From an uncultured Dehalococcoidia bacterium (GTDB lineage: Bacteria > Chloroflexota > Dehalococcoidia > Lucifugimonadales > Lucifugimonadaceae): 64,000 nucleotides of DNA. Made by a program: the position numbers and the translations under genes. Each line of letters begins with the position of its first letter. The first letter of the stretch is position 1. Of this stretch, positions 62,824 through 64,000 are shown in pieces. Where the stretch lies: assembly GCA_958295935.1 (NCBI GenBank), contig OY282385.1, forward strand, positions 372,001 through 436,000. The letters run 5' to 3'. The notes under the pieces were generated by a model. The model had not been told where the DNA came from, did no database searches, and worked only from the letters and a program-made list of their open reading frames with translations.

Positions 62824-63153
62824 ATGCTAGATTCATCAACCTCAAACTCGATCAACAAATGGGCCACCGTTGACGTCGTAGCCGTAGGCTCCAACGCAAT
62901 CGGACTCGTCGCAGCCGGCGGATGGAACGCAATTGGACTGGTAGCCATAAGCATCCTCAACGCAATGGGCCTCGTGGCATTCGGCCCCGCAAACGCCATG
63001 GGAATCATTGCCATCGGAGGAGCCAACGCTATGGGAATCGTCGCCATCGGAGGCGTCAACGCAGTCGGACTCGTTGCCATCGGAGGCCTGAACGCAACAG
63101 GACTGATCGCCTTCAGCTTCGGAACCAGCAGAAGCGCATTCAACCCAGCGTAA
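62824..63153 (+). CDS. Protein of 11-residue NA-G-VAIGG repeats
   Basis: A 109-aa protein. From about residue 20 it consists of seven to eight 11-residue repeats, such as ANAMGIIAIGG, ANAMGIVAIGG and VNAVGLVAIGG. Regular Asn, Gly and hydrophobic spacing fits a beta-solenoid or amphipathic stacked sheet. There is no signal peptide. Function unknown. Confidence 0.65.
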   Translation: MLDSSTSNSINKWATVDVVAVGSNAIGLVAAGGWNAIGLVAISILNAMGLVAFGPANAMGIIAIGGANAMGIVAIGGVNAVGLVAIGGLNATGLIAFSFGTSRSAFNPA

Positions 63154-63221
63154 GACCCCAAAAGAAACACCCGCCTCCGCCCTGCCGCGGGTCTCGCCGC
63201 TAAAAACTCGACAGCTAGAAA

Positions 63222-64000
63222 TCAGCGCAACGGCGGCGCGTAGATCTGACCCCCCGCGCCCTTGGGACAGTCCGTACACCGAGCCCCTGGCCACAGCGCG
63301 TTGCGGCCACCCTCCCGCAGCAGCCCCACACCGCCGGAACCCAAACTGCGGTCATACAGCTCACCGTAGTTGCCGACAGACCGAATCACGTCCTGCGCAA
63401 CCGTTTGGCTAAGCCCCAACGTCTCCTGCCCGAAAGAACCCGCCAGACCAAACAGACGATCCACCTTGGTATCCCCCGTCACCGAGCTCGGAACACCGTC
63501 CGAAGTCACCCCATAGGCCTCCGCGTATATCAAAATGGACATCACCGTCTTAACAAGGTCGTACCATTGCTCGTCCCCATGCGGAACACCCGGAGCAAGA
63601 GGCTCCTCAGAAATGATGTCCGGCAACACCGCGTGCTCAGATTTGTCCGAGAAACCGCTGAGATACGCATACAGACCCGAATGGTCCGTAGTAAACGCAT
63701 CGCACTGCTCACGCCGGTAAGCGTCCACCGCAGCATCCGTCTTCTCAAAAGTCAACGCCTCGATCCCAAGATTGTTCAAATTAGAAAAATCCTGAAGATT
63801 CAACTCAGTCGTCGTACCCTGAGTCACGCACACTATCGCCCCTTCCAACTCCAACCCGCTGGAAATGCCCAAATCCTTTCGGATCAGAAAACCCTGACCG
63901 TCGTAGTACATCGGAAAAGTGAAATTGCCCCACTGCGCCTCACGAGAAGAGGAAACCGTCACCGTCCGAACCAGCATGTCCACCTCACCGGACTGAAGCG
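63222..64000 (-). CDS. Amino-acid ABC transporter substrate-binding protein (5' end outside window)
   Basis: The frame is open to the right edge: LQSGEVDMLVRTVTVSSSRE continues past the ATG at 63983. YYDGQGFLIRKDLGI, GAIVCVTQGTTTELNL and YRREQCDAFTTDHSGL, then HGDEQWYDLVKTVMSIL and VRSVGNYGELYDRSLG are the landmarks of AapJ-type periplasmic (or lipid-anchored) general amino-acid-binding proteins. It feeds an ABC permease that is presumably outside the window. Confidence 0.88.
   Translation of the reverse strand, partial: LQSGEVDMLVRTVTVSSSREAQWGNFTFPMYYDGQGFLIRKDLGISSGLELEGAIVCVTQGTTTELNLQDFSNLNNLGIEALTFEKTDAAVDAYRREQCDAFTTDHSGLYAYLSGFSDKSEHAVLPDIISEEPLAPGVPHGDEQWYDLVKTVMSILIYAEAYGVTSDGVPSSVTGDTKVDRLFGLAGSFGQETLGLSQTVAQDVIRSVGNYGELYDRSLGSGGVGLLREGGRNALWPGARCTDCPKGAGGQIYAPPLR

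Noticed and set aside
15626-63000. Transposase, integrase or phage structural genes that would explain the island
   Set aside because: I looked for these and saw none; the repeats lack terminal inverted repeats of an insertion sequence.

Overview
The window is a high-GC bacterial chromosome segment. Two adjacent enolase-superfamily sugar-acid dehydratase-like genes, larB, a DedA protein, a tungsten/molybdenum formate dehydrogenase, DUF418 and an amino-acid-binding protein suggest an uncultured Chloroflexota such as the SAR202/Dehalococcoidia lineage. That placement is an inference from gene content; no marker in the window fixes it. I see no transposase, integrase or phage structural gene anywhere.

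Layout. 1-15.3 kb is ordinary metabolic chromosome: enolase-superfamily genes, an SDR dehydrogenase, dnaN, larB, a cytochrome c lipoprotein, DedA, a formate dehydrogenase read through an in-frame UGA (selenocysteine, with a SECIS hairpin), a hydroxyacid dehydrogenase, tRNA-Ala(UGC), DUF418 and DUF2461. From about 15.3 to 62 kb the window is a dense defence and toxin-antitoxin island. In order it holds a ParA-like pair; two TIR-like (ThsB/DUF1863) genes around a small membrane protein; a large adenine methyltransferase, DUF5131, TcmP and a PLD-SNF2 helicase; mosaic VapBC debris with cargo genes; a CD-NTase with a DprA/SLOG-like protein; a GHKL ATPase-nuclease, Vsr and a cytosine methyltransferase; a NYN nuclease; two tandem NucS-like nucleases; HNH; an ATPase-DUF4276 pair; a class-2-DISARM-like operon (drmE, NERD-helicase, drmA, drmB) on the minus strand; and then NYN, HEPN-MNT, DUF4160/DUF2442, VapC/Phd and HigBA modules. 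The last 5 kb holds repeated small membrane proteins, an inserted coiled-coil/nuclease pair, an 11-residue-repeat protein and a truncated amino-acid-binding protein.

How it works together. The DISARM-like helicases and the cytosine methyltransferase could form one restriction system whose methylase lies about 7.4 kb away on the other strand. The methyltransferase-PLD-helicase block looks like a second, independent one. The most striking feature is structural. At least five times a one- or two-gene cassette sits between direct repeats made from the ends of neighbouring host genes: 470-bp copies of the drmB/HNH junction around ATPase-DUF4276, copies of the cytosine methyltransferase 3' end around NYN, VapB copies around an unknown pair, 4-TM gene copies around the coiled-coil/nuclease pair, and about 180-bp repeats around DUF4160/DUF2442. 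Broken VapC ends mark several other junctions. This points to a recombination route for loading defence cassettes that needs no recognisable transposase in this window.
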